DNA from: Paractinoplanes durhamensis
Lineage (GTDB): Bacteria; Actinomycetota; Actinomycetes; Mycobacteriales; Micromonosporaceae
Direction: 5' to 3'
Length of the DNA stretch: 64,000 bases
Assembly: GCF_016862175.1 (NCBI RefSeq)
Contig: NZ_BOML01000033.1
Coordinates: forward strand, 62,001-126,000
Both the position numbers and the translations under genes were made by a program. The stretch's first letter is position 1. Each line of letters starts with the position of its first letter. Below, one piece after another: positions 7,765-16,514 of this stretch. The notes beneath the pieces were generated by a model. The model saw only the letters and a program-made list of their open reading frames with translations. It was not told where the DNA came from and searched no databases.

Positions 7765-8181
7765 TCAGTTCTGGTAGAGCACCGCGATCAGCACGTCGAG
7801 CGCCAGCGGTGCCGTGGCCGCGGTCAAAAGCAGCCACGGGAGGATCGGGCGGTGGATCGACAGGAACGATCCGACGACCAGGGTGACGCTCAGCAGACCG
7901 AAAAGGGACAGCGTCGGGATGTACCAGAACGCCGTACCCCCGAAGATCGTGACCATCGCCCGGAGCCCGACCCCGACGGCCGTGAGGCCGAGTGCCGCGG
8001 CGTAGAGAGCCATCGTCAGCAGCCGGGCCGGCGTCGGTGCCGGGTCGTCCGCCGCCGGGAAGCGGAAAAGAGACTCATGGCCACCGACGGCCGCCGGAGC
8101 CGGTGTAGTCTCCCAGCCACCGAACGGCATGATCTCGGCCGCCTCGGTCCGCGTGGCGCGGTTCTTCTCGACCGTTGTCAC
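7765..8181 (-). CDS. small integral membrane protein, function unknown
   Basis: 138 residues. A polar N-terminal 50 residues is followed by about four hydrophobic segments (LLTMALYAAALGLTAVGVGL, IPTLSLFGLLSVTLVVGSFL, LPWLLLTAATAPLALDVLI). I recognise no family. It is convergent with cysM, with 7 bases between the stops. The 264-base gap 8182-8445 to the next gene holds the divergent promoters and a small inverted repeat (GCGAAG-TACG-CTTCGC at 8347-8362). Confidence 0.7.
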   Translation of the reverse strand: MTTVEKNRATRTEAAEIMPFGGWETTPAPAAVGGHESLFRFPAADDPAPTPARLLTMALYAAALGLTAVGVGLRAMVTIFGGTAFWYIPTLSLFGLLSVTLVVGSFLSIHRPILPWLLLTAATAPLALDVLIAVLYQN

Positions 8182-8445
8182 GCTGTTGCCTCCATCTGTT
8201 CCGCCCTATGAAGTCCTCACTTTGTGCAACGCAAACGACTCACCGGACGTAACGGGAATTGCGCTAATGACCGAGGTCACGGGCGGTGTGATGTACGTTG
8301 TCGATTTGGCGACAAATCGATCAGACGTTTACTTGCCGCGCAGGTCGCGAAGTACGCTTCGCTCCGTGATTGACTGGTCTGACGAGACTGCCACGGACCG
8401 GTCCAGCGGGGCGTGGACGACCCAGCGTGAGGCAAAGGGACCCGC

Positions 8446-9192
8446 ATGCGACTGACCGTTCTCGGCTGTGCCGGTAGCTTTCCCGGCCCCGAGGCGGCTT
8501 GTTCCGCCTATCTCGTCGAGGCAGACAACTTCCGGCTTCTCATCGATTTCGGATCCGGTTCGATGTCGGCAATGCAGCGCTACACCGACATGAACTCGAT
8601 CGACGCGATCATCCTGACTCATCTGCACTGCGATCACATGCTGGACGCTTGTACCTACATCGTGGTCCGTCGATACGATCCGGCCGGGGCCCGGCCGGCC
8701 ATTCCGGTCTACGCGCCGCTCGGTGCGGCCGAGCGGATCTCCGCGGCGTACAGCTCGGAGAATGAAGCCCTCGACGACGTCTACACGTTCTACGGTCTGC
8801 AGCCGGGGACGTTTCCGATCGGGCCGTTCACGATCACCGTGGACCGGGTCAACCATCCGATCGAGACCTATGGCGTACGCGTCGAGCACGGCGGGCACGT
8901 CCTGACGTACTCGTCGGACACCGCGCCCTGCGAACCGCTCCTGCGCCTGGCGGCCGGCGCCGACCTGTTCCTGTGTGAAGCGAGCTATCTGGACGGCGTG
9001 GACAACCCGCCCGGCCTGCACCTGACCGGCGGCGAGGCCGGCGAGGCGGCCACCAAGGCGGACGTTGGCCGGCTTTTGCTGACCCATTTGATACCTGCGT
9101 GGTTCTCCGAGGCATCTATTGTGGATGCGGCCACCGCGGCATACACCGGCCCGGTTGAGGTGGTTCGCCCCGGCGCCCGGTACGATCTCTGA
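8446..9192 (+). CDS. metallo-beta-lactamase-fold phosphodiesterase-like protein (Rv1339-like)
   Basis: 248 residues. The Zn motif HLHCDH (in AIILTHLHCDHMLDA), a distal Asp in YSSDTAPCEPLL and a C-terminal His in LLTHLIPAW define an MBL-fold hydrolase of the RNase Z/phosphodiesterase type. Gene order (cysM, this gene, rph, rdgB) matches mycobacterial Rv1339, reported as an atypical cAMP phosphodiesterase; that activity is inferred here. AAAGGGA lies 7 bases before the ATG. The murI gene that sits here in mycobacteria is absent. Confidence 0.85.
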   Translation: MRLTVLGCAGSFPGPEAACSAYLVEADNFRLLIDFGSGSMSAMQRYTDMNSIDAIILTHLHCDHMLDACTYIVVRRYDPAGARPAIPVYAPLGAAERISAAYSSENEALDDVYTFYGLQPGTFPIGPFTITVDRVNHPIETYGVRVEHGGHVLTYSSDTAPCEPLLRLAAGADLFLCEASYLDGVDNPPGLHLTGGEAGEAATKADVGRLLLTHLIPAWFSEASIVDAATAAYTGPVEVVRPGARYDL

Positions 9193-9263
9193 GGCCCGGA
9201 CCGGGGGGCGGGGGTCTGCTCTGGCACCGTTGCACCACCGGATCGTGATCTTGGAGTTGCTGC

Positions 9264-10448
9264 ATGCGCATTGTCCGCTTGGCCAACTTCGTGACGACTC
9301 ATACCGGTGGCCTCCGGACAGCCCTACGTAATCTCGGCGAGGGCTACCTGCGCGCCGGCCACGAGGCGATCCTGATCGTCCCCGGCCGTGAGCGCTCCGA
9401 CATCGAGACTTCGCAGGGCCGTGTGATCACGCTGCCCAGCTCACCACTGCCGCGCACCGGCGGCTATCGGGTGATGGCCCGCCGCAGCGAGCTGACCCGG
9501 CTGCTCGACTCGCTCGAGCCGGACCGCATCGAGGTCTCCGACCGGGCCACCCTGCGCTGGACCGGCGGCTGGGCCCGCGGCGCCGGCGTCGGCTCGCTGA
9601 TGGTCTCGCACGAGAGCCTGGCCGGGCTGCTCGGCGTCTGGGGCATGCCCAAGCGCGACCAACTGGCCGACCGGCTCAACCTGCGCACCGCCGAGCACTT
9701 CGACACGATCGTCTGCACCACCGGCTTCGCCGCCGCCGAGTTCCGCCGGCTGGGCGTGCCCAACCTGGTCGAGGTGCCGCTCGGCGTCGACCTCGACGAG
9801 TTCCACCCGTCCCGCCGCGACCCGGCCATCCGGGCTCGCTATGCCCGGCCCGACGAGCTGCTGGTGGCGTTCTGCAGCCGGCTGTCCGCGGCCAAGCGGC
9901 CCGAGCTGGCGGTCGACGCGATCGCCGCGCTGCGCAACGCGAAGGTGCCGGCGGTGCTCGCGGTGGCCGGGGACGGCACCCGCCGGGCGGCGCTCGCCTA
10001 TCGAGCGGCGCGGCTTCCGGTGCGGTTCGCCGGGCACATCGCCGACCGCTCCGCGGTCGCGGCGCTGATGGCCAGCGCCGATGTGGTGGTTTCCCCGGGC
10101 CCGGTGGAGACGTTCGGCCTGGCGGCCCTGGAGGCCTTGGCTTGCGGTACGCCGGTGGTCGTCAACCGGTCGAGCGCGCTGCCCGAGGTGGTCGGTGACG
10201 CCGGTGTCGCGGTGGCCGGCACTCCGGAGGCGTTCGCCGAGGGGGTCCGCACCCTGATGGAGCGGCCCGAGGCGGAGCGGCGCGCGGCCGCCCGGTCCCG
10301 CGCCGAGGGCTTCGGCTGGCAGCGGGCGGTCGACGGTTTCCTGCGCGCGCACGGTGCGCTGCCGGAGCCGGCCGCCGCGGGGGTCGCGATCACCCGGCCG
10401 CGGCCGGAGACGGTGCTGCGGCCGTCGGTGCCCCGCCCGACCACCTGA
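9264..10448 (+). CDS. GT4-family glycosyltransferase
   Basis: 394 residues, GT-B fold. The C-terminal nucleotide-sugar site has the EX7E pattern in VETFGLAALEALACGTPVVV. The N-terminus (VRLANFVTTHTGGLRTALR) is a typical GT4 acceptor domain. Closest in feel to actinobacterial alpha-mannosyltransferases for phosphoinositol or glycolipid mannosylation, but donor and acceptor cannot be fixed from sequence. It separates the MBL gene from rph, an insertion relative to the mycobacterial order. Just after it is a perfect DnaA-box-like TTATCCACA (10465-10473). Confidence 0.85.
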   Translation: MRIVRLANFVTTHTGGLRTALRNLGEGYLRAGHEAILIVPGRERSDIETSQGRVITLPSSPLPRTGGYRVMARRSELTRLLDSLEPDRIEVSDRATLRWTGGWARGAGVGSLMVSHESLAGLLGVWGMPKRDQLADRLNLRTAEHFDTIVCTTGFAAAEFRRLGVPNLVEVPLGVDLDEFHPSRRDPAIRARYARPDELLVAFCSRLSAAKRPELAVDAIAALRNAKVPAVLAVAGDGTRRAALAYRAARLPVRFAGHIADRSAVAALMASADVVVSPGPVETFGLAALEALACGTPVVVNRSSALPEVVGDAGVAVAGTPEAFAEGVRTLMERPEAERRAAARSRAEGFGWQRAVDGFLRAHGALPEPAAAGVAITRPRPETVLRPSVPRPTT

Positions 10449-10525
10449 CCAGCCTCTTCAAGGGTTATCCACAGGCGCGGGACCTGGCAGAGCGAACGAG
10501 CGCCCGAAGCAATAAGGTTTGGGGC

Positions 10526-11254
10526 ATGGCACGTCCCGACGGCCGAGCGGCCGACCAGCTACGACCCGTGACCCTCAGCCGGAAGTGGAGCATCCACCCG
10601 GAGGGGTCGGTGCTCGTCGAGTTCGGCAACACCCGGGTGCTCTGCACCGCCAGCGTCACCGAGGGGGTGCCCCGCTGGCGCAAGGGTTCCGGCCTCGGCT
10701 GGGTCACCGCCGAATATGCGATGCTGCCCCGCGCCACCAACACCCGCGGCGATCGGGAGAGCATCAAGGGCAAGGTCGGCGGCCGCACCCACGAGATCTC
10801 CCGGCTGATCGGGCGCAGCCTGCGGGCCTGCATCGACCTGAAGGCGCTCGGCGAAAACTCGATCGTCCTCGACTGCGACGTGCTCCAGGCCGACGGCGGC
10901 ACCCGCACCGCCGCGATCACCGGCGCCTACGTTTCGCTCTACGACGCGGTCAACTGGCTGGCCGACCGCAAGTCGCTGGCCGGCAAGGTGGAGAAGGTGA
11001 TGCACCGCTCGATCCAGGCGGTCAGCGTCGGCATCATCGACGGCGAGCCCCGCCTCGACCTGATGTATTTGGAGGATGTCGACGCCGAGGTCGACATGAA
11101 CGTGGTGTGCACCGGCGAGGGCGACTTCGTCGAGGTGCAGGGCACCGGCGAAAACGGCGTGTTCCGCCGCGACCAGATGGACGCCCTGCTCGACCTCGGC
11201 GTCCTGGGCTGCGCCGAGCTGGCCGCCGCCCAGCAGAAGGCACTGGCGTCATGA
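10526..11254 (+). CDS. rph: ribonuclease PH
   Basis: 242 residues, normal length. Phosphorolytic 3'-5' exoribonuclease for tRNA 3' trimming. Core motifs are VLCTASVTEGVPRW, EYAMLPRATNTR(GDR) and GENSIVLDCDVLQADGGTRTAAITG. The stop overlaps the ATG of a 27-codon ORF (ATGA), which in turn overlaps rdgB. Confidence 0.96.
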   Translation: MARPDGRAADQLRPVTLSRKWSIHPEGSVLVEFGNTRVLCTASVTEGVPRWRKGSGLGWVTAEYAMLPRATNTRGDRESIKGKVGGRTHEISRLIGRSLRACIDLKALGENSIVLDCDVLQADGGTRTAAITGAYVSLYDAVNWLADRKSLAGKVEKVMHRSIQAVSVGIIDGEPRLDLMYLEDVDAEVDMNVVCTGEGDFVEVQGTGENGVFRRDQMDALLDLGVLGCAELAAAQQKALAS

Positions 11255-11334
11255 GCGAGCGTAGCGAGCGAATCGGCGAGCTCAGTGCGGAACTGGCTCT
11301 TGGCAGCTCGGAGCGAAGCGAGGAGCTGGCATGA
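11251..11334 (+). CDS. 27-aa linker ORF bridging rph and rdgB, built from a genomic repeat
   Basis: ATGA overlap with the rph stop at the 5' end and ATGA overlap with the rdgB start at the 3' end. The 84 bases between are one uninterrupted frame. The peptide begins MSERSERIGEL and contains SSERSEEL, encoded by copies of the AGCGAGCGTAGCGAGCG / GAGCGAAGCGAGGAGC repeat. The ORF may simply keep ribosomes moving from rph to rdgB; a peptide function is not indicated. Confidence 0.5.
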   Translation: MSERSERIGELSAELALGSSERSEELA

Positions 11335-11942
11335 GTAGCAAGCTGCTGCTGGCTACGGCCAACAAGAAGAAGCTGGTGGAGCTTCAGCGCATCCTCGACC
11401 TGGCGCTCGGCGCCGAGCGGATCGCGCTGGTCGGCCTGGGCGACTTCGAGGACTATCCGGATGTGCCGGAGACCGGCCTGACGTTCGGCGAAAACGCGCT
11501 GATCAAGGCGCGTGAGGGTGCCAGGCGCACCGGGCTGCCGACGGTGGCCGACGACTCGGGCATCGCGGTCGACGCGCTCAACGGGATGCCCGGGGTGTTC
11601 AGCGCGCGCTGGTCCGGCGAGCACGGCAACGACCTGGCCAATCTGGAGCTGGTGCTGGCGCAGATCTCCGATGTGGGCGACGGGCAGCGGGGTGGTGCGT
11701 TCGTGTGCGCGGCCGCGCTGGTCCTGCCGAACGGGCGGGAGCATCTGGTCGAGGGCAAGCAGCGGGGCACGATCCTGCGGGCGCAGCGCGGCGAGGGCGG
11801 CTTCGGCTACGACCCGATCTTCCTGGGCGACGGCCAGAGCCGCACCAACGCCGAGCTGTCGCCGGCCGAGAAGGACGTGATCAGCCACCGCGGTAAGGCG
11901 TTCCGCGAGTTGGCCAAGGTCATCGCGAAGGAAGTGCCTTAG
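11331..11942 (+). CDS. rdgB: XTP/dITP pyrophosphatase (HAM1 family)
   Basis: 203 residues. House-cleaning hydrolase of ITP, XTP and dITP. Diagnostic motifs are LLATANKKKLVEL (the SGNxxK-like nucleotide loop), ETGLTFGENALIKA, VADDSGIAVDALNGMPGV and GEGGFGYDPIF. The stop overlaps the stop of the convergent leuS-like gene by four bases. Confidence 0.95.
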   Translation: MSSKLLLATANKKKLVELQRILDLALGAERIALVGLGDFEDYPDVPETGLTFGENALIKAREGARRTGLPTVADDSGIAVDALNGMPGVFSARWSGEHGNDLANLELVLAQISDVGDGQRGGAFVCAAALVLPNGREHLVEGKQRGTILRAQRGEGGFGYDPIFLGDGQSRTNAELSPAEKDVISHRGKAFRELAKVIAKEVP

Positions 11943-13777
11943 CGCACGACGACGTTGACCAGTCGGGGGGCCCGCACGATCGTGCGGGTCACCGGGCGAC
12001 CGGCGACGGCCGGGGAGGCCAGGGCCAGGGCGACCAGGTCGGCCTCGGTGATGTCGGCCGGGACGGTCACCCGGTCGCGGACCTTGCCGTTGACCTGCAC
12101 GGCGCAGACGACGGTGTCCTCGGCGGCCAGGGCCGGGTCGATCGCGGGCCAGCCGGCTTTGGCGACGCCCGGGTCGTGGCCCAGGCGGGCCCACATCTCC
12201 TCGGCGGTGTAGGGCGCGAACAGCGACAGCACGACGGCGATCGCCTCGACGGTCTCGCGCATGGCGGGGTCGTCGGCGGGCGCCTCGCGGGCGGCGGTGA
12301 CCAGCTCCATCAGGCGGGCGACGGCCACGTTCAGCCGCCTTGCCTCGATCAGCTCGGTGATCGCGCTCAGCAGCCGGTGGGTGGTGCGGCGCAGCGCTGT
12401 GACTTTCTCAGCGGGCGCGGGCACCTGGTCGGTCAGGGCCAGGGCGCGGGACAGGAAGCGGGACGAGCCGCCCGGGGAGATGTCGGCCCAGTCGATGTCC
12501 TCCTCCGGCGGGCCGGCGAAGACCATGGCTACCCGGACGGCGTCCACGCCGTAGGTGGCTATCTGTTCGCCCAGGTCGACCATGTTGCCCTTGGACTTGC
12601 TCATCGCGGCGCCGTTCAGGATCACGTGGCCCTGGGTGGTCAGGGTGCGGAACGGCTCGGTGAAGTCGATCAGGCCCAGGTCGTACAGGACCTTGGTGAA
12701 GAAGCGGGCGTACAGCAGGTGCAGCACGGCGTGCTCGGGGCCGCCGAAATACTGGTCGACCGGGCGCACCGTGGCGGGGTCGAACGGGCCCTGGTCGTAG
12801 GCCGCGTTGGGGTAGCGCAGGAAATACCACGACGAGTCGACGAACGTGTCCGTCGTGTCGGTGTCGCGTTGGGCCGATAAACCGCACGACGGGCAGGGGA
12901 CCGACACCCAGTCGGTGGCGGCGGCCAGTGGGGAGACGCCGCGCGGGGCCAGCTCGGCGCCGCGCAGGTCGGGCAGGCGGATCGGCAGTTCGTCGTCGGG
13001 GACAGCGACCTCGCCGCAGGCCGGGCAGTGCACGATCGGGATCGGGCAACCCCAGAATCGCTGCCGGGAGATCAGCCAGTCGCGCAGGTGGTAGTCGGGG
13101 GCTTCGCCGATCCAGTTGCGCTGCATGGTCAGGATGTGGGCCGGCCAGTGGCCCTCCAGCTGGGACATGTCGGCCAGCAGCCGGTCGGCGTAGGCGGTGG
13201 TGCGGAAGAACCACTGGGTCAGCGACCGGGTCGTCACCTCGCTGCCGCACCGCTCGCAGCGGCCGCCCACCACCTGTTCGTTGGCCAGCACCGTCTGGTC
13301 GGTGGGGCACCAGTTGACCTCGGCCGCCTGCCGGTAGGCCAGCCCGCGCTCGAAGAACCGCAGGAACAGCCACTGGGTCCAGCGGTAGTAGGACGGGTCG
13401 CTGGTGTGCAGCCGGGTCGACCAGTCGATCGAGACCGCGTACCGGCGGAACGACTCGGCCTGGGTGGCGATGTTCGCGTACGTCCAGTCGGCCGGATGCA
13501 TGTCGCGTTTGATCGCGGCGTTCTCGGCGGGCAGGCCGAACGAGTCCCAGCCGATCGGGTGCAGCACGTCGAAACCGCGCTGCACCCAGTAGCGGGCCAC
13601 CACGTCACCGATCGCATACGCCTCGGCGTGCCCCATGTGCAGGTCGCCGGACGGGTACGCGAACATGTCGACCAGATAGCGCCGCTCGCGCGCCGGATCA
13701 TGCTGGGCGAAGAGGGCCAGCGAATCCCACACCGGCAGCCAGCGTTCCTGCAGCGCGCGAAAGTCGTAGCCCGTCAT
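11939..13777 (-). CDS. leuS: leucyl-tRNA synthetase-like protein lacking the CP1 editing domain
   Basis: 612 residues, against about 860 in E. coli. Catalytic signatures are intact: HMGH (47-50), zinc module CPTD/CERCG (157-178), WLISRQRFWGCP (234-244) and MSKSK (392-396). A tRNA-binding helical domain and the C-terminal VQVNGKVRDRV region follow. In ordinary LeuRS about 190 residues of CP1 editing domain sit between MQRNWIG and the LRDWLISRQR block; here only about 6 residues (EAPDYH) join them at 224-230. The internal zinc/CPACG module is kept. Such an enzyme could charge tRNA-Leu but not hydrolyse mischarged tRNA. It is last in line after hutH. It may be a second LeuRS giving resistance to an editing-site drug, or a diverged paralogue. 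Confidence 0.88.
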   Translation of the reverse strand: MTGYDFRALQERWLPVWDSLALFAQHDPARERRYLVDMFAYPSGDLHMGHAEAYAIGDVVARYWVQRGFDVLHPIGWDSFGLPAENAAIKRDMHPADWTYANIATQAESFRRYAVSIDWSTRLHTSDPSYYRWTQWLFLRFFERGLAYRQAAEVNWCPTDQTVLANEQVVGGRCERCGSEVTTRSLTQWFFRTTAYADRLLADMSQLEGHWPAHILTMQRNWIGEAPDYHLRDWLISRQRFWGCPIPIVHCPACGEVAVPDDELPIRLPDLRGAELAPRGVSPLAAATDWVSVPCPSCGLSAQRDTDTTDTFVDSSWYFLRYPNAAYDQGPFDPATVRPVDQYFGGPEHAVLHLLYARFFTKVLYDLGLIDFTEPFRTLTTQGHVILNGAAMSKSKGNMVDLGEQIATYGVDAVRVAMVFAGPPEEDIDWADISPGGSSRFLSRALALTDQVPAPAEKVTALRRTTHRLLSAITELIEARRLNVAVARLMELVTAAREAPADDPAMRETVEAIAVVLSLFAPYTAEEMWARLGHDPGVAKAGWPAIDPALAAEDTVVCAVQVNGKVRDRVTVPADITEADLVALALASPAVAGRPVTRTIVRAPRLVNVVVR

Positions 13778-13821
13778 GAGCGGAAGTTAGCCCGGACAGC
13801 GACGTTTCCGCGTCTGAATTT

Positions 13822-15354
13822 CTAGCGCAACTCCCCGAGCTGGGCCTCGATCGCGGCGCGCAGCTCCCGGCCGCCCACCACCGCGCGGGTCTGCTCGAGC
13901 ACCGGCGCCAGGAAGACATCCGGCCCCGGTTCGCCGGCGAACGCGGCGAGCGCGGTCACCGCGAGCTGCCCGGCCGGCGACGGCGTCAGCGGCGCCCGCA
14001 GCTGCAGCCCGCGGACGGCGCTGAGCAGCTCGACCGCGAGCAGGCTGGTGAGGTTGTCGAGCACGGTCCGCAGCTTCTTGGTGGCGGCCCACCCCATCGA
14101 GACGTGGTCCTCCTGCATGCCGCTGGTCGGCAGCGAATCGGCCGAGGCCGGCACCGCGAGCCGCCGGTTCTCGGCGACGATGCCGGCCGCCGTGTACTGG
14201 GCGATCATCAGCCCGGAGTTGACCCCGGCGTCGGGGGAGAGGAACGGCGGCAGGTCGCGGTTGCGGGTCACGTCGAGGAGCCGGTCGACCCGCCGTTCGG
14301 CGATCGAGCCGACCTCGGCGGCCGCGATGGCCAGGAAGTCGGCGGCGAACGCGAGCGGCTCGCCGTGGAAGTTGCCGGTCGACTCGACCCGGCCGTCCGG
14401 CAGCACCACCGGGTTGTCCACCACCGACACCAGCTCGCGGCCGGCGACCTGGGCCGCGAAGTCGAGGGTGTCCCGGGCCGCGCCGGCCACCTGCGGCGCG
14501 CAGCGCATCGAGTAGGCGTCCTGCACCGCGTGTGCGAGGTCGTCCCGGTGCGAGTCCATGATCCGGGAGTTCTGCAGCAGCTTGTGGATGTTGGCGGCCG
14601 AGGCGGCCTGGCCCGGGTGCGGCCGGATCGCGTGCAGCTCGGGCCGGAACGGCCGTTCCGAGCCGAGCATCGCCTCGATGGCGAGGGCCGCGGTCACGTC
14701 GGCCATCGCGAACAGGTGCCGCGCGTCGTCCAGGGCCAGCAGCAGCATGCCGAGCATGCCGTCGGTCCCGTTGATCAGCGCGAGGCCTTCCTTGGCCGCG
14801 AGTTCCAGGGGCTTCAGCCCGGCGTCGCGCAGCGCCGCGCCGGCGTCGAGCCGCCGGCCGTCGGTGGACAGCACCCAGCCCTCGCCGAGCAGGACGAGCG
14901 CGCAGTGCGCGAGCGGCGCCAGGTCACCGGAGGCGCCGAGCGAACCGTGCTCCGGCACCCACGGCGTGATGTCGTGGTTGAGCAGGTCGGCCAGCCCCTG
15001 CGCCAGCTCCGGCCGGACCCCGGAATGGCCGAGCGCGAGCGACCGCAGCCGCAGCAGCATCATCGCCCGCACCACCTCCCGGGGTTGCGGGGCGCCGATG
15101 CCGGCCGCGTGCGAGCGGATCAGCGCGTGCTGCAGCTCGGCCCGCCGGGACGGGTCGATGAACGTGCTGGCCAGCGCGCCGAAGCCGGTGGACACGCCGT
15201 AGACCGGGCGGCCGGAGGCTTCGATCTTGTCGACGATCGCGCGGCTCGTGGCCATCGCTTCGATCGTCGCCGGGGCGAGGGTGACCTTGGCGTCGCCGCG
15301 GGCCACCGCGATGACGTCGGCGGGGGTGACGCCGGTGGGCTGAACAGTGATCAT
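13822..15354 (-). CDS. hutH: histidine ammonia-lyase
   Basis: 510 residues. Deaminates histidine to urocanate. The MIO cofactor forms from A141-S142-G143 (in GSLGASGDLAPLAH), and the active-site Tyr loop VYGVSTGFGAL is present. The start overlaps the hutI stop (ATGA), showing translational coupling within the hut operon. Histidine degradation would need HutH first, but it is the last hut gene here. Confidence 0.96.
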   Translation of the reverse strand: MITVQPTGVTPADVIAVARGDAKVTLAPATIEAMATSRAIVDKIEASGRPVYGVSTGFGALASTFIDPSRRAELQHALIRSHAAGIGAPQPREVVRAMMLLRLRSLALGHSGVRPELAQGLADLLNHDITPWVPEHGSLGASGDLAPLAHCALVLLGEGWVLSTDGRRLDAGAALRDAGLKPLELAAKEGLALINGTDGMLGMLLLALDDARHLFAMADVTAALAIEAMLGSERPFRPELHAIRPHPGQAASAANIHKLLQNSRIMDSHRDDLAHAVQDAYSMRCAPQVAGAARDTLDFAAQVAGRELVSVVDNPVVLPDGRVESTGNFHGEPLAFAADFLAIAAAEVGSIAERRVDRLLDVTRNRDLPPFLSPDAGVNSGLMIAQYTAAGIVAENRRLAVPASADSLPTSGMQEDHVSMGWAATKKLRTVLDNLTSLLAVELLSAVRGLQLRAPLTPSPAGQLAVTALAAFAGEPGPDVFLAPVLEQTRAVVGGRELRAAIEAQLGELR

Positions 15355-16514
15355 CGAGGCACTCCGTCGTGCAGAACTGTGCGGATCAGGGGGACTCCCG
15401 GCCGGTAGGCCAGGTGCAAATGGGACGGTGCGTCCAGCACGATCAGGTCGGCGCGGGCGCCGGCGCGGACGACACCGACGTCGTCGCGGCGCAGCGCGCT
15501 CGCACCGCCGAGGGTGGCGGACCGCACGGCCTCGGCCGGGGTCATGTGCATCTCCCGGACGGCGAGGGCGATGCAGAACGGCATCGACGAGGTGTAGGAC
15601 GAACCCGGGTTGCAGTCGGTGGCGAGCGCGACGGTCACGCCCGCGTCGAGCAGCCGGCGTGCGTCGGGGTAGGGCGAGCGGGTGGAGAACTCGGCCCCCG
15701 GCAGCAGGGTCGCGACGGTGTCCGCGCCGGCCAGCGCGTCCACGTCGTCGTCGGCCAGGTGGGTGCAGTGGTCGACGCTGGCCGCGCCCATCTCGACGGC
15801 GAGCCGCACGCCCGGGCCGGGACCGAGCTGGTTGCCGTGCACGCGCAGCCCGAGGCCGGCGTCCCGGCCGGCGGTCAGGATGGTGCGCGCCTGGTCCTCG
15901 TCGAACGCCCCGCGCTCACAGAAAACATCGATCCATTTGGCGTACGGCTTGGCCGCGGCCAGCATCGGACCACAGACCATCGACACGTACCGCCACGGGT
16001 TCCCGGCGTGCTCGGCCGGCACGACGTGGGCCCCGAGCAGGGTGGTCTCCTCGGTGAACTCGCGGGCGATGCGCAGGCAGCGGGCCTCGTCCTCGACGGT
16101 CAGCCCGTAGCCGCTCTTGATCTCGATGGTGGTGGTGCCCTGGCCGAGGGCCTCGTCGACCAGACGGCCGGTGGATCCGCGCAGCTCGTCGTCGGTGGCC
16201 GACCGGGTCGCGCCGACGGTGGTGCGGATGCCGCCGCCGGTGTAGGGCTCGCCGGCCATCCGGGCCGCGAACTCCTCGGCCCGGTCGCCGGCGAAGACCA
16301 GGTGGGCGTGGCTGTCCACGAACCCGGGCAGCACCGCCGCGCCGCCGGCGTCGTAGCGCCGGTCGGCGGCCGGTGCGTGGAAGCTGGGGCCGACCCAGGC
16401 GATCCGGCCGCGGTCGATCAGGACGGCGGCCTTGCGGCGCAGGCCGAGCAGGCCCTCGCCGCTGGGGTCGTTGGTGACCAGCTCGCCGATGTTGTCGACC
16501 AGGAGGCTGCTCAC
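15351..16514 (-). CDS. hutI: imidazolonepropionase
   Basis: 387 residues, amidohydrolase superfamily; opens imidazolonepropionate to formiminoglutamate. Metal motif VDSHAHLVFAGDRAEEF, substrate loop TTIEIKSGYGL, VHGNQL, DHCTHL and ATDCNPGS are all present. GTG start at 16514 overlaps the hutF stop as GTGA; the frame is open further upstream, but that extension is antisense-like sequence inside hutF. Confidence 0.95.
   Translation of the reverse strand: MSSLLVDNIGELVTNDPSGEGLLGLRRKAAVLIDRGRIAWVGPSFHAPAADRRYDAGGAAVLPGFVDSHAHLVFAGDRAEEFAARMAGEPYTGGGIRTTVGATRSATDDELRGSTGRLVDEALGQGTTTIEIKSGYGLTVEDEARCLRIAREFTEETTLLGAHVVPAEHAGNPWRYVSMVCGPMLAAAKPYAKWIDVFCERGAFDEDQARTILTAGRDAGLGLRVHGNQLGPGPGVRLAVEMGAASVDHCTHLADDDVDALAGADTVATLLPGAEFSTRSPYPDARRLLDAGVTVALATDCNPGSSYTSSMPFCIALAVREMHMTPAEAVRSATLGGASALRRDDVGVVRAGARADLIVLDAPSHLHLAYRPGVPLIRTVLHDGVPR

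Noticed and set aside
10465..10473. Perfect DnaA box TTATCCACA before rph as a possible origin
   Set aside because: Single box, no AT-rich unwinding region and no dnaA/dnaN nearby.
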